Below are positions 9,601 to 17,209 of a stretch of DNA of 64,000 nt, piece by piece. Every line of letters begins with the position of its first letter. The stretch's first letter is position 1. The position numbers were made by a program, and so were the translations under genes. This DNA is from Paenibacillus paeoniae. Lineage in GTDB: Bacteria; Bacillota; Bacilli; Paenibacillales; Paenibacillaceae. A model generated the notes under the pieces. That model made no database searches. It had not been told where the DNA came from and saw nothing but the letters and a program-made list of their open reading frames with translations. The stretch lies in the NCBI RefSeq assembly GCF_003388735.1, contig NZ_QUBQ01000001.1, positions 62,001 through 126,000 of the forward strand, given 5' to 3'.

Positions 9601-9921
9601 CAAACCTCGGTCGCTCAAGCGGTACAAGCCGGTATTATAAGCGGTTATGCCGATGGTAGCTTCAGGCCGAATGCGCAAATCAATCGTGCCGAAATGGTAT
9701 TGATGATTGCCCGTGCAATCGAAGGGGCTTACCCGAAGGTTGCAGAAACCGCCTTTGCTGATGATTCATCCATTCCAGATTGGGCAAAAGCTGCAATAGA
9801 AGCGATCCGGAAGTTGGGAATTATAAGCGGGCGTGAAGGCAATCGCTTCATGCCGAATGACAAGGCAACGAGGGCCGAATCGGTGACGGTCATTCTGAGA
9901 CTATTGGAGAAGAAAGAGTAA
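3661..9921 (+). CDS. Giant SLH-domain surface protein with GLUG, cadherin-like and fibronectin III repeats
   Basis: A 2,086-residue exported protein, probably attached to secondary cell wall polymer. Domains in order: Sec signal peptide (about 1-40); a GLUG-repeat region (about 42-400, repeated GGLVG/GGLIG); two cadherin-like beta-sandwich repeats (about 401-582); a second GLUG region beginning like the first (about 584-910); four cadherin-like repeats (about 914-1308, recurring LTLSAGTLSPxF and YxxTVTR); two related beta repeats (1311-1497); three fibronectin III-like repeats (1500-1750); a ZU5-like or autoproteolysis-like domain (about 1763-1900); and three SLH domains (1911-2082, with FPDGTFKPNAFVTRAEF and later variants). 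It is probably an adhesin or matrix protein; no catalytic motif was recognised. AGGAAAAGGG precedes the ATG. Confidence 0.9.
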   Translation: MNGVKLLQQWKRVVRRSALVLLGLTVMLSVMPGMQAYANSGFAGGDGSEETPYLIADEEQFNRVRDDPWDHYKLIADIDLSAYRASDGGRGWAPIAAFYGMLDGDGHTITGLSIQRDDTENVGLFGTIYSAKIANLNILQANVEGASRTGIVVGTAANAVLDNVYVSGSVTGEGHVGGLVGELQTTSARQVGSSAHVHASSNNIGGLFGYVILMGQEINGCYAEGDVESTGDSVGGLVGMMSGGVIKQCYATGNVSGSASVGGLIGWGASSYTPPATIHEVVVEDSFALGSVSGGNVVGGLIGSTREITITNSYAAGAVHSSGFKGGFAGYSHDSTVAGSFWNVDSSRTSYGYGWNSHDPGVIGLTTEDMLKQSKYAGWNFSGTWAMTEDSSYPYLRHKAPLWLTNLSVIPDAGTTGSLTPSFKSAARQYQISVTNEAASATIDASAADSGAIVTTVGGEALSPGIQTAIVTVADSSGIRASQVYQITINKLSSSNISSDATLAEIKADGVAIPNFDSGTMSYSITVGCDLENVNITAVTTDSGASYTVSGNDDLQPGSNTVTIRVTASDGTIKTYTLEIIRSKFAGGEGTAASPYLVATPEQFNAIRDSDAYQKEFRLVADIDLSAYASANGGQGWEPIYLEGVLYGDGHRITGLTINRPNEDNVGLFNYIYLGKVYDLEIVQASVKGRDKVGILTGWHSSATSKNVHVSGQVTGRHDVGGLTGYNTGSIQSSASVADVAGSGNAAGGLVGQNLSGVVNQSYATGTVRSNSQAGGLIGYNNNGTVSNSFATGEVTAISTAGSAGGLIGQNRSGTHTNNYAVGKVVGGTATGGLIGARGTSGSAGTFSNNYWNTTTSGRSNGTGSGAATGLTGRTNEEMKARTSFAAAWNFIDTWNIINGTTTPYLRSAPLPIWLTGLTVTTGTGDPVSVTPVADNLTSAYQAVVSANVNSVTVSGTTLDSSNVITVNGGSALVTGDNTITVKATAANGLDSRTYTLIVKRADASVTGLNGLTLSAGTLSPVFDQATTAYNVSVPYGTAALNVTPTATYSGSTIKVNGASVTSGQPSGNIALAAGENTTVNVAVTSQDGSNTKVYAITVTRGAASANANLSAMTISAGTLTPGFSAATTAYTASVNNGTASMTVRPTVADSSATVEVQVNNGTPVAVSSGQNSPSLGLNVGSNTIVVTVTAQNGSTKEYRITVTRAASAEAGLSGLSLSAGTLSPSFNSNTNQYSSSVDNGVSNITVKPVAMHTGATITASVNDGTPVSVSSDQFSNGLPLNTGVNKIELLVTAQDGTTTRTYTINVTRAKSSERDLTAFSFQGLTPAVTGTIDGTDISLNVPYGTNRSALIASFTHSEQATVTVGAAVQISGTTPNNFNTPVIYTVTAEDGSTKAYTVTVHVGPSSEKAITAYSLAEQTDAAVIDSAAHTVSINVASGTDLRGLITTFSLSEDASAKVGTANQSSGVTANDFTNPVIYTVTAADGSVQSWTVHVQVATPAAPVDLSHSGVSSTGWLQTWSTAAGATGYNIYVDGTKVNASLIAGTSYQLTGLASGTGYTVKVTAVNDSGEGEASTAYSVTTITEAPTNLSHSEVTSTGWLQSWAAVEGAEGYNIYVDGIKLNTSPTTETSYEVKDRTPGTTYNLQVTAVNDAGESLTSDAYHVTTIPAAPTGLAHSGMTSTGWKQSWSHVTGATGYHVYVDGNKMNVSLITDNDFQVTGRRASTTYSVKVTAVNGAGESVVSDAYSVTTSAASAPDSSTGTDNDPIQVNTTDGKLTLYPGEAGSTRLGDEIIIIVPQGAWTQKLELTVEKVLHTASLIHHNEKLASPVFEVTKNVSENLKKPVTVIIQLNPEALKRDQALALHYYDEQNKRWVEIGGKVEGDTLKAEVYHFGKFAVLAKHQQDEEPLSSFIDIAGHWAEASIKKAVMNRMVKGFPDGTFKPNAFVTRAEFAVMLMNALMPQGEGAPLSFTDKEQIGAWAQTSVAQAVQAGIISGYADGSFRPNAQINRAEMVLMIARAIEGAYPKVAETAFADDSSIPDWAKAAIEAIRKLGIISGREGNRFMPNDKATRAESVTVILRLLEKKE

Positions 9922-9935
9922 TACCTGTTATGTCA

Positions 9936-9978
9936 AAATGGCTGTCCGAGCGTGTAATCTCGTGACAGCCATTCTTTC
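9936..9978 (+). terminator. Terminator after the SLH protein gene
   Basis: ATGGCTGTC-CGAG pairs with CTCG-GACAGCCAT (one bulged T) around an 8-nt loop, followed by TCTTTC. The T tail is short. Confidence 0.6.
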
Positions 9979-10007
9979 ACTACGATCAAGATAAAGGAGG
10001 GGCGAAT

Positions 10008-10175
10008 ATGACGAGACCTATATCCATTCATGCTGCGAGGCCTGGCGATATTCTTGCCAGTGAGGTTATTACTGCTTCTGGAAACGTCATTATGCCTTCG
10101 GGATTAACACTGACAGACGAGATATTGGAGAATCTGAGATTGTACGGTGTGTATACATTGATTATTCGGAAATAG
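10008..10175 (+). CDS. Small 55-residue protein resembling the N-terminal segment of HD-GYP proteins
   Basis: Reads MTRPISIHAARPGDILASEV and ends YGVYTLIIRK. A very strong ribosome binding site (AAAGGAGGGG) lies 5-6 nt before the ATG, which supports real translation. The pattern RPGDILASEV...GNVIMPSGLTLTDEILENLRLYGV is like the PGMxLAxDVxxxxGxxLLxxGxxLTxxxIExLxxxGI segment that precedes the catalytic domain in many HD-GYP cyclic-di-GMP phosphodiesterases, but no HD domain is present. Its 3' end overlaps the convergent response regulator gene by 14 bp. Function unknown; a free-standing regulatory or binding module is possible. Confidence 0.65.
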   Translation: MTRPISIHAARPGDILASEVITASGNVIMPSGLTLTDEILENLRLYGVYTLIIRK

Positions 10176-10887
10176 CTGTCGGTGAGATGATGCCGTAAGG
10201 GTTGAATTTATAACCTAATCGCCCGGATGTAACAATGTACCGGGGAAGAGCTGGAGTTGGCTCTATTTTTTTGCGTAAATTAAAGATATGTGTTTTTACC
10301 GTATTTTTGGAGTAGTAGGAATCATCGTCCCATACTTGACGGTAAATCTGTTCAGGATGGAATACTTGATTGGGTTTTCTGGCTAGCATGATTAATAGTT
10401 GAAATTCTTTCGCCAATAACGAAACCGGTTGATGCTCCACCATCACCGTCATCCGCTCCAGATCAATACTTAGTCCAGGGAACTCCAGCTTAGTGTGATT
10501 AAGAGGAGTTGGATTCAGCAGGTTGCTCCACCTCAAATTCGATTTCACCCTTAATACGAGTTCCTCAGGATCGAATGGCTTGCTTATATAATCATCGCCG
10601 CCAGATTGGAGTGATCGTGCTTTGAGCTCTTGGTTGCGGGCGCCAGAAACAAACAGAATGGGACGAGGGTACTGTTTTCTAATCTGATCACAGAGCGTGA
10701 TGCCGTCCATATCTGGCATCTGTATATCCATGATAATAAGGTCAGGCTCCTCGATCTCCAGCATTTTGAGAGCTTGAGAAGCACTGAGTGCATTTCGGAT
10801 AATGAATCCTTCGTAGGAGAGGAAAGCTGTCATAAGCTGTTGGATATCCGGATCGTCATCAATGATGAATATGATGTTGGATTTCAC
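10162..10887 (-). CDS. OmpR/PhoB-family response regulator
   Basis: A 241-residue two-component transcription factor. The receiver domain (about 1-120) has the acidic pocket D10-D12, phosphoacceptor Asp54 in IIMDIQMPDMDG, and Lys103 in ISKPFDP. A winged-helix output domain (about 135-230) ends with TVKTHIFNLRKKIEP and VTSGRLGYKF, typical of OmpR/PhoB proteins. It is divergent from the 7TM sensor kinase at 11012 with a 124-bp shared promoter region, so the two probably form a cognate pair. Target genes are unknown; the neighbouring surface protein is one possibility. Confidence 0.9.
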   Translation of the reverse strand: MKSNIIFIIDDDPDIQQLMTAFLSYEGFIIRNALSASQALKMLEIEEPDLIIMDIQMPDMDGITLCDQIRKQYPRPILFVSGARNQELKARSLQSGGDDYISKPFDPEELVLRVKSNLRWSNLLNPTPLNHTKLEFPGLSIDLERMTVMVEHQPVSLLAKEFQLLIMLARKPNQVFHPEQIYRQVWDDDSYYSKNTVKTHIFNLRKKIEPTPALPRYIVTSGRLGYKFNPYGIISPTAISE

Positions 10888-11011
10888 AGTAGTTGCTCCT
10901 TCATTTAATAACTTATTGCGTTAATAGAATAGTAACATTTTATAGAGGGTTGTGGTACGCTTGAAATGTGGGTATAGGGCTAAAATCTGACTAAACAAGA
11001 GAGGACGTTAC

Positions 11012-13099
11012 ATGAAAAAGTACCTTGCGGAGCATACACGTTTGTTTCTTCTCTCCATCTTTCTATTTACCGCGGGAGTCGTTCTTGTTTGGAACTATTT
11101 TATGCCTTTGGAAAGACCATTCGTAATCGACGATAGTCCGAATCCCGTTATCCAATTAACTGATGAAATTGAGAAATATAGCGTAAACGTAAACATGCAA
11201 GTGCTCTCCGATCCTGGAGGAATATGGAACGATTCGCAAATTCAATTATCATCCATGGATGAACGGTTTGTTCCTGCATCGGGACGCTCGGCCTTCGGGC
11301 TGGATGGGAAAACATATTGGATTCGAACAACCATTATTAATCATTCCTCATTGGATCTATGGGTGCTGCGGCTATCTAATGCCATTGTCGATAAGATGGA
11401 ACTATACGCTGATGAACAGAGTAGGGCAGCAGGCTTCGAAAATGGGAAGAGATTGGACGATCATTACTGGGCCTATGAACTGAGATTGCCCGTGGATCAG
11501 CCTGTGACTCTCTATATACGCGCGACAACAGAAGGTTCCATGATTCTCCCATTAGATTTAATAAGTACTCCCTCCTACCATAAGATCCTTCGGACAGAAT
11601 ATTTGTTGTTTGGCCTCTATTACGGTTTTGTATTGCTTATGGCAGCCTATGTATTCTCGATGTACATCTTTATGAGAGATAGCGCGTACATTTACTACTC
11701 GCTGTATATTATCTTCTTCGCGCTGTCACAGCTGTTTTGGAATGGTCTGCCCCAAGAATTGCTGGGGGAGCAAAGCGGTATCGTAGAGCTGCTTTTACGT
11801 ATTTTCAATTCTTATGAGGATATCTTTCTCTTTTTCTTTATTCTTTGTCTATGGTTTGCGCTGTTCTTCTTGGATAAAGTGCTGCAGTTAAAGACTTACG
11901 CTCCAATTATCTGTTACGCAGCAAAAGCGTTGCATTGGGCCTCGCCACTTTTATTATTGGCGTTGATCTTTCATTGGCCGGGCTTCTCCACCATCGCCAT
12001 TTGGTATGAGTTTATTGCCGTTCTAATTTTAATTGCAGCTGCTTTCGTCAGTGTATTTCGGGGGAATATTGCGGCTAGATATATTGTGCTTGGCATGATT
12101 GCGATTTTTGGACTCGCCGCCCCGGCCGTTATGTATACCTTTAACCTGGCCGACTACAACATATTAACCCATTACGGGTATCAACTGGGTTCTGTAGCGG
12201 AGTTCATTGTATTCACAGCTGCGCTTTCCTATCAAACAAAGCAAAAAGAGCGAGAAAGAATCCAGGCACAGCGGCAAATGATTAACAACCAGGAGAAACT
12301 GGTGCGGACATTGGAGCGCTGGAATGAAGAATTGGAACAGACGGTAAGTGAACGGACGGAGAAATTAGTTCAATCGAAAAGAAGACGCAATGAGCTTCTG
12401 CAAAATATTTCTCATGACGTAAGGTCACCGTTGACCGTTGTACAAGGCGGAATCAGGGCCATGATGTTAGGCATTCAAGTTCATCCTGGAGAGCAAAACA
12501 AACACTTGGAGAATTTATACGGAAAAGTTCTCTATATCAACAGATTTATTGATGATTTATTTGAGCTAAGCCTGGACGATGAAGAAGATGAAACTTCGTC
12601 CTATCAAACAACTGAAGATGTACACATCAGACAATGGATTGAAGCAGAATTTGTTTTTCTTGAAGAGTTTATTCGAATTGCAGGTCTGTCTTGCCAGTGG
12701 AGCATTCATGCAGCAAGCGATCCGATCATGACCATTAATCCGCATGACATGCGAAGAGTGCTGACCAATCTTGTTCATAACGCTTGCAAGTATTCGCTGG
12801 CCAATAAGCGGGTTACTCTGGGAGCGACGATTGAATCAGATGTAGTGATAATCCGTATTGAAGATGAAGGTCAAGGCATATCCGCAGAGCATCTCATCGG
12901 TATATTCCATCGTTCGAATCGGGGAGCGCAGTCCAATCTATCTGCTGGTAAAGGTCTCGGTCTCGCTATTTCCAAAGAAATCATCGTACAGCACGAGGGT
13001 ACGATTACGGCAGAAAGCGAACGGGGCAAGGGCAGCAAATTTGAAGTTCGACTTCCAGTAAGCCGTCAGCAAGAGAGAGAGATAGTTAAAGACAATTGA
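11012..13099 (+). CDS. Sensor histidine kinase with 7TMR-DISM input domain
   Basis: A 695-residue membrane kinase. After an N-terminal membrane segment, an extracellular beta-sandwich sensing domain (about 40-190, 7TMR-DISM extracellular type) is followed by about seven hydrophobic segments (195-410) and a coiled linker (412-455). The HisKA domain carries phospho-acceptor His468 in NISHDVRSPL. The HATPase domain shows the N box (TNLVHNACKYS), G1 (EDEGQGIS) and G2 (GKGLGLAIS). This input class often senses carbohydrates or related small molecules, but the ligand here is unknown. It probably phosphorylates the divergently encoded regulator at 10162-10887. Confidence 0.9.
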   Translation: MKKYLAEHTRLFLLSIFLFTAGVVLVWNYFMPLERPFVIDDSPNPVIQLTDEIEKYSVNVNMQVLSDPGGIWNDSQIQLSSMDERFVPASGRSAFGLDGKTYWIRTTIINHSSLDLWVLRLSNAIVDKMELYADEQSRAAGFENGKRLDDHYWAYELRLPVDQPVTLYIRATTEGSMILPLDLISTPSYHKILRTEYLLFGLYYGFVLLMAAYVFSMYIFMRDSAYIYYSLYIIFFALSQLFWNGLPQELLGEQSGIVELLLRIFNSYEDIFLFFFILCLWFALFFLDKVLQLKTYAPIICYAAKALHWASPLLLLALIFHWPGFSTIAIWYEFIAVLILIAAAFVSVFRGNIAARYIVLGMIAIFGLAAPAVMYTFNLADYNILTHYGYQLGSVAEFIVFTAALSYQTKQKERERIQAQRQMINNQEKLVRTLERWNEELEQTVSERTEKLVQSKRRRNELLQNISHDVRSPLTVVQGGIRAMMLGIQVHPGEQNKHLENLYGKVLYINRFIDDLFELSLDDEEDETSSYQTTEDVHIRQWIEAEFVFLEEFIRIAGLSCQWSIHAASDPIMTINPHDMRRVLTNLVHNACKYSLANKRVTLGATIESDVVIIRIEDEGQGISAEHLIGIFHRSNRGAQSNLSAGKGLGLAISKEIIVQHEGTITAESERGKGSKFEVRLPVSRQQEREIVKDN

Positions 13100-13137
13100 T
13101 CGCCAGCCGCTTCGCTTGATACCTCCTTTTACATTAC

Positions 13138-13206
13138 AGCCTTGTTGCCCAGCCAGACTTTTGGTTCCAACCATTAGTCCGACGGGAGCAAGGCTTATTT
13201 TCATTT
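13138..13206 (+). terminator. Possible terminator after the sensor kinase gene
   Basis: AGCCTTG pairs with CAAGGCT across a long partly pairable loop, followed by TATTTTCATTT. The large loop makes this uncertain. Confidence 0.4.
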
Positions 13207-13289
13207 CACCTTGTCCTCTACATTCCCCAGATTTATCGTTTATTAATAAATCGATGATATGCCGATAACAAACTCCCCCTATATTATTC

Positions 13290-13305
13290 GTATAGACGTC
13301 TAGAC
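13290..13305 (+). promoter_or_regulatory. GntR/HutC-type operator before the ABC/MBL/IMPase operon
   Basis: GTATAGACGTCTAGAC contains two abutting 8-mers of the form GT(A/C)TAGAC. The whole is palindromic at 14 of 16 positions. GTnTAnAC is the typical recognition pattern of HutC-subfamily GntR regulators such as NagR/YvoA and PhnF, and the last gene of the operon encodes such a regulator. It lies 23 bp before the first start codon. Autoregulation is inferred. Confidence 0.65.
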
Positions 13306-13328
13306 GAATTAAGGGGAAGGAGAACGAC

Positions 13329-14153
13329 TTGAATAAACTGATTACAGGCTCCAAATACGCCATATTGGCAGTTGTGCTGCTGAGTACGCTATTCCCGGTG
13401 TATTGGATGACGGTCATCGCCACGCAGGCTGACAGCTTGGCGAAGGTCTCTCTGGTGCCGAGCGCCCCTACTTGGAAGCACGTGATTAGCATCTTCACAG
13501 TGGAGCGTTATATGCTGCCGCTGGCGAACAGCTTTATGGTTACGGCAGCATCATTGCTCATTGTGCTAGTGTTCGGCTTATCCTGCGCGTATGTGCTTGG
13601 GAGAAGAAGCTTCCGCGTAAAGTTCCGCAATGCGCTGCTTGTATGGGTTCTTCTCGTTCGCGTGCTGCCGCCGATTGCCTTTGCGCTGCCGCTGTACATT
13701 TTAATGAACGACGCGGGCCTGCTTAGTACGAAACTACCAGTCATCCTTGCACATGTTCTCATTAATTTGCCGTTTGTTATTTGGTTTATGTTGGCTTTCT
13801 TTTCCGGTGTCCCCGAGGAAATTGAAGAAAGCGCCAGAGTTGACGGGGCATCTGAATTCACGATTTTTGCCAAAGTGATTGTACCGCTTGTTGTGCCAGG
13901 CATTGCCGCGGTGACGATTCTGTCTTTCATGGATTCATGGAATGAATATTTGTACAGTGTCATCTTCATTCAAAGCCCTGACAGCTTCACGGTGCCGCTG
14001 AAGCTTGCGACGCTTAACAGCGAGCAGGAGCTGACCGAATGGGGCAAGGTTGCGAGCGGAGGCATGATTTCGATGATTCCCGTACTGCTCACAGCTGTAT
14101 TTATGCAGAGACACTTGATGAATGGGTTGACCGCAGGAGCGGTAAAAGAATAG
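13329..14153 (+). CDS. ABC transporter permease, MalG-type (CUT1-like)
   Basis: A 274-residue inner-membrane subunit with about six hydrophobic helices. The EAA loop that contacts the ATPase reads EEIEESARVDGASEFTIF, followed by KVIVPLVVPGIAA, as in MalG/UgpE permeases. The TTG start is chosen because AAGGAG (13317-13322) sits 6 nt upstream. It is the first gene of a tightly spaced operon, an unusual order because the binding protein lies between the two permease genes. No ATP-binding subunit is encoded nearby, so a shared MsmX-like ATPase is expected. The imported substrate is unknown. Confidence 0.88.
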   Translation: MNKLITGSKYAILAVVLLSTLFPVYWMTVIATQADSLAKVSLVPSAPTWKHVISIFTVERYMLPLANSFMVTAASLLIVLVFGLSCAYVLGRRSFRVKFRNALLVWVLLVRVLPPIAFALPLYILMNDAGLLSTKLPVILAHVLINLPFVIWFMLAFFSGVPEEIEESARVDGASEFTIFAKVIVPLVVPGIAAVTILSFMDSWNEYLYSVIFIQSPDSFTVPLKLATLNSEQELTEWGKVASGGMISMIPVLLTAVFMQRHLMNGLTAGAVKE

Positions 14154-14168
14154 GAGGAGAGATGAATA

Positions 14169-15380
14169 ATGAAAAAAGGAATTGTGGCATTGCTTAGCGT
14201 TGCATTGATGACGGGTATGCTGGCAGGCTGCCAGAGTAAAGGAAATGACAAGCTTGTTATAGCGGCCAGAGGCGGGTCGCACGTAGCAGCTATGGAAGCG
14301 GTCAAGGCGACATTCGAACAGGAGCATGGGGTGAAGGTTGAAATTATTGGCCTGGAAGCTGCCGACCTGAAGCAAAAGATTGCGCTGGATGCCAAAAACA
14401 AGAAGAGCGCCTACGATCTCATTATGGCCGATGATCCATGGATGCCGGAGTTTAGCGAAGCGGGCATTTTCAAGAAGCTGTCTGATCTTGGCGTTCAGGC
14501 CGATCCGGACTTTGAGGAGTCCTCTCTTGCGCTAGGCAAGCATCCTTATGGCACGGGTGAACAGTATGCATTGCCATTCTCGGGAAATGTGCAACTATTC
14601 TTCTACAACAAGGATCTATTGGACCGCAATGGGGCTACTGTGCCGCAAAGCTGGGAAGAGGTGCTGCAAAGGGCGGAAAAGGTGAAAGGGAGTGGTTCGG
14701 CCGGCTATATCATCCGTGGTCAACAGGGCAATCCCATTGTATCTGACTTCCTGCCTATTTTTTGGGCGTATGGCGGACAAGTGTTTGACGATCAGTGGAA
14801 GGCAACTGTCCATTCCGAAGCTGGCGTGAAGGCGCTGAATACGTATAAGAGCTTGCTTGCTGCAGGTGAAAATTACGAAACGACAGATATTGTAAGTGCA
14901 GTATCTGAAGGCCGCGCAGCGATGGCGCTTGGCTGGCCATCCTGGTTTATTTCGGGTGAAGAGGCAAAGGCTGATTACGCGCCAATTCCGTCTAAAGGGG
15001 ATGCTGACGGCCAGCCAGTGGCAACCGGTATGATCGGCAACTGGATGATGGGCGTCACAGCGAACTCTCAAAACGCCGAGCTGGCCGCACAGTTCCTGAC
15101 CTTTATTACGAGCAGCGACTCTCAGAAGCAGATGGTGGCGCATGGCGGAGTGCCGTCTAGAAAGAGCGTCTACTTAGACAGTGAGCTGTCCGCGAAATAC
15201 AAGCATTTCCCGGTTCAATTGGAAGCACTGCAAAATTCCGTGGCCAGACCTAGAACGACGAAGTGGTCCCGTGTGGAGGAAGCGCTTGGCGCAGAGCTGT
15301 CGGCAGCCATTGCGGGTACAAAGTCGGTGGAGGCTGCGCTTACTGCGGCCAATCAAGCCATCGATCAGGTGATGCAATAA
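14169..15380 (+). CDS. Extracellular solute-binding lipoprotein, family 1
   Basis: A 403-residue lipoprotein with signal peptide 1-20 and lipobox LAGC (Cys21). The mature part is a MalE-like two-lobe binding protein (KLVIAARGGSHVAAM; YDLIMADDPWMPEF; EQYALPFSGNVQLFFYNKDLL; GRAAMALGWPSWFISG). Family 1 members bind sugars, sugar phosphates, glycerophosphodiesters or phosphonates. It starts 16 bp after the first permease and 27 bp before the second, so all three should assemble into one importer. Confidence 0.88.
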   Translation: MKKGIVALLSVALMTGMLAGCQSKGNDKLVIAARGGSHVAAMEAVKATFEQEHGVKVEIIGLEAADLKQKIALDAKNKKSAYDLIMADDPWMPEFSEAGIFKKLSDLGVQADPDFEESSLALGKHPYGTGEQYALPFSGNVQLFFYNKDLLDRNGATVPQSWEEVLQRAEKVKGSGSAGYIIRGQQGNPIVSDFLPIFWAYGGQVFDDQWKATVHSEAGVKALNTYKSLLAAGENYETTDIVSAVSEGRAAMALGWPSWFISGEEAKADYAPIPSKGDADGQPVATGMIGNWMMGVTANSQNAELAAQFLTFITSSDSQKQMVAHGGVPSRKSVYLDSELSAKYKHFPVQLEALQNSVARPRTTKWSRVEEALGAELSAAIAGTKSVEAALTAANQAIDQVMQ

Positions 15381-15406
15381 GGTTCATTCTATAGTGAAGG
15401 AGTGGA

Positions 15407-16294
15407 ATGAGCTTGCATAGTAAGCGACGCTTTCAATGGTTGATGCTCACCCCTGTATTATTGTTATTGTTCGGACTGACTGTTTTCCCGTTTATGTATA
15501 CGGTGTCGAACAGCTTTACCGATTATTATTACCTGGCTAGTGAATCCAAGGAATTTGTAGGACTGCGCAATTATGTGCAGGTGCTGCAGGATGAAGTGTT
15601 TCTCCAGGCAGTCTGGAACACGGTGAAGTTCATGCTGCTTGCCGTCACAACCGAGACAGTCCTTGGACTAGCCATTGCTCTGCTGCTGGAGAGTGTCAAA
15701 AAAGGATTGCGTTTCTTTCGGGTTGCTCTGCTCATTCCCTCCTTGCTGCCACCGGTAACGGTGGCGCTCCTGTGGCAAATGATGCTGAGCAATCATAACG
15801 GCATTATTAATCATATGCTGGCCTTTTTCGGAGCGGGTCCGTTTAACTTTTTAATGGACATCAACACAGCATTTTATGCGATTTTGCTCATCGATATTTG
15901 GCAGTGGACACCGTTTGCCTTTCTGCTGCTCTACGCGGCGCTGCAGGCTGTGTCGAGGTCGCAGTACGAGGCGGCGCTGGTGGACGGAGCGGGTAGAATC
16001 AGCACGTTTATTCATATTACGCTTCCAAACATATTGCCTAGCCTGATGCTTGTTATTCTGTTGCGTACGATTGATTCGTTCAGACTGTTCGATAAGGTGA
16101 ATATTTTGACAGGCGGGGGTCCGGCCAATTCGACTACAACGATTACGCAATACATTTACAGGCATGGCGTATACAATTTGCAAATCGGTTATGGAGCGTC
16201 CGCATCGATGATTATGGTACTGCTGGTGCTAGCTTTTACCGTATTCTACATCATGCGGTCATTGGGAGGTAAGCGCTATGGGCGCAACCATTGA
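15407..16294 (+). CDS. ABC transporter permease, MalF/UgpA-type (CUT1-like)
   Basis: A 295-residue membrane protein with about six helices and the EAA loop SRSQYEAALVDGAGRISTFI plus HITLPNILPS. The C-terminal part contains the MalF-family FRLFDKVNILTGGGPANST signature. GAAGGAG precedes the ATG. The last 17 nt overlap the MBL-fold gene, which implies translational coupling. It partners with the permease at 13329. Confidence 0.88.
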   Translation: MSLHSKRRFQWLMLTPVLLLLFGLTVFPFMYTVSNSFTDYYYLASESKEFVGLRNYVQVLQDEVFLQAVWNTVKFMLLAVTTETVLGLAIALLLESVKKGLRFFRVALLIPSLLPPVTVALLWQMMLSNHNGIINHMLAFFGAGPFNFLMDINTAFYAILLIDIWQWTPFAFLLLYAALQAVSRSQYEAALVDGAGRISTFIHITLPNILPSLMLVILLRTIDSFRLFDKVNILTGGGPANSTTTITQYIYRHGVYNLQIGYGASASMIMVLLVLAFTVFYIMRSLGGKRYGRNH

Positions 16295-17195
16295 TTTTCT
16301 GAATGTGGGCTTTGGGGAATCGACTGTCATACGGTTGGAGCATGGCGATGAGAGCTTTTGTCTTGTTGTGGATGCGGGTGACTCCTTTGTGGGAGACGGC
16401 GCGCGTCGCTGCAGTCCCTCCGACTACGTTCGGGAATATGCCATTAGTCATATTGATGTGCTTGTATTGACTCATTTCCACAGGGATCATATTGGGGGCG
16501 TGTTGTCATTGCTTGGAGGGGTAAGCATCGGCGAGATACGGCTGCATGTAGAGCTGCCGCCGGCGCTGATGTCGGTTGAGCTGAATCGTTATGACACCCC
16601 GATGCTGGCGTCCTTGTCTATGTATGCCGAATTGCTGCATAAGGCGAAAGAGATGTGCATTCCCATCTGCAAGATGACCAGAGTGAATACACTGGAGTTG
16701 GGGGAAGTGGCCTTGACGTTTCTGATGCCTGACCCAGCCAAGCTGATGCAACTGGAGCAAGGACTTACCTCGCTCGATCCAGCGAGGCTGGACGAGCAGC
16801 AGGATATGCTGGGCTGGATTGATCGCCAGCTTAATGAAACGGCAATGGCTCTCCTTGTTCGCAGCAACGATGAGCCGGTAGCGCTGCTCACTTCAGATGT
16901 CGGGCTGGATTTCTGGAAGCCGTATGAGGCAGAGATTACGGGTGTGTGCTTGATGCAGGCTCCTCATCATGGTGATCGCCGCAGCATATCGGAGGAGCTG
17001 CTGGACAAGCTTGCTCCCCGCTATATTGTTGTTAGTGCAGATGACGAGGGTACCTATCAGCTGCCGCATCTCGAATTTGATCAGTTGATTCACCGCTGTA
17101 CAGATGCCAAGCTGGTGTATACAGAAGCGATAGGCACGACACATCGCATCATACGAATGGATATTAGCAACCGAAGATTGAATTTAATCGATTAA
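16278..17195 (+). CDS. Metallo-beta-lactamase-fold hydrolase (ComEC-like MBL domain)
   Basis: A 305-residue protein with no signal peptide. The zinc-binding motif HFHRDH is at residues 66-71, preceded by FCLVVDAGD, and a second metal ligand region APHHGDRRS lies around His230-His231. The fold resembles the soluble MBL domain of ComEC and other phosphodiesterase or nuclease-like members rather than beta-lactamases. It overlaps the upstream permease gene by 17 nt, with its own GGGAGGTAAG ribosome binding site, and precedes an inositol-monophosphatase-family gene. Context suggests hydrolysis of an imported phosphodiester or cyclic phosphate; this is inference. PhnP-like or lactonase activity is an alternative. 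Confidence 0.82.
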   Translation: MGATIDFLNVGFGESTVIRLEHGDESFCLVVDAGDSFVGDGARRCSPSDYVREYAISHIDVLVLTHFHRDHIGGVLSLLGGVSIGEIRLHVELPPALMSVELNRYDTPMLASLSMYAELLHKAKEMCIPICKMTRVNTLELGEVALTFLMPDPAKLMQLEQGLTSLDPARLDEQQDMLGWIDRQLNETAMALLVRSNDEPVALLTSDVGLDFWKPYEAEITGVCLMQAPHHGDRRSISEELLDKLAPRYIVVSADDEGTYQLPHLEFDQLIHRCTDAKLVYTEAIGTTHRIIRMDISNRRLNLID

Positions 17196-17209
17196 GGGAA
17201 TGTGATAGC

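Noticed and set aside
13508-14401. Several 140-150-codon antisense frames in the permease/binding-protein region
   Set aside because: They cover a well-supported operon, with no start signals and no family features.
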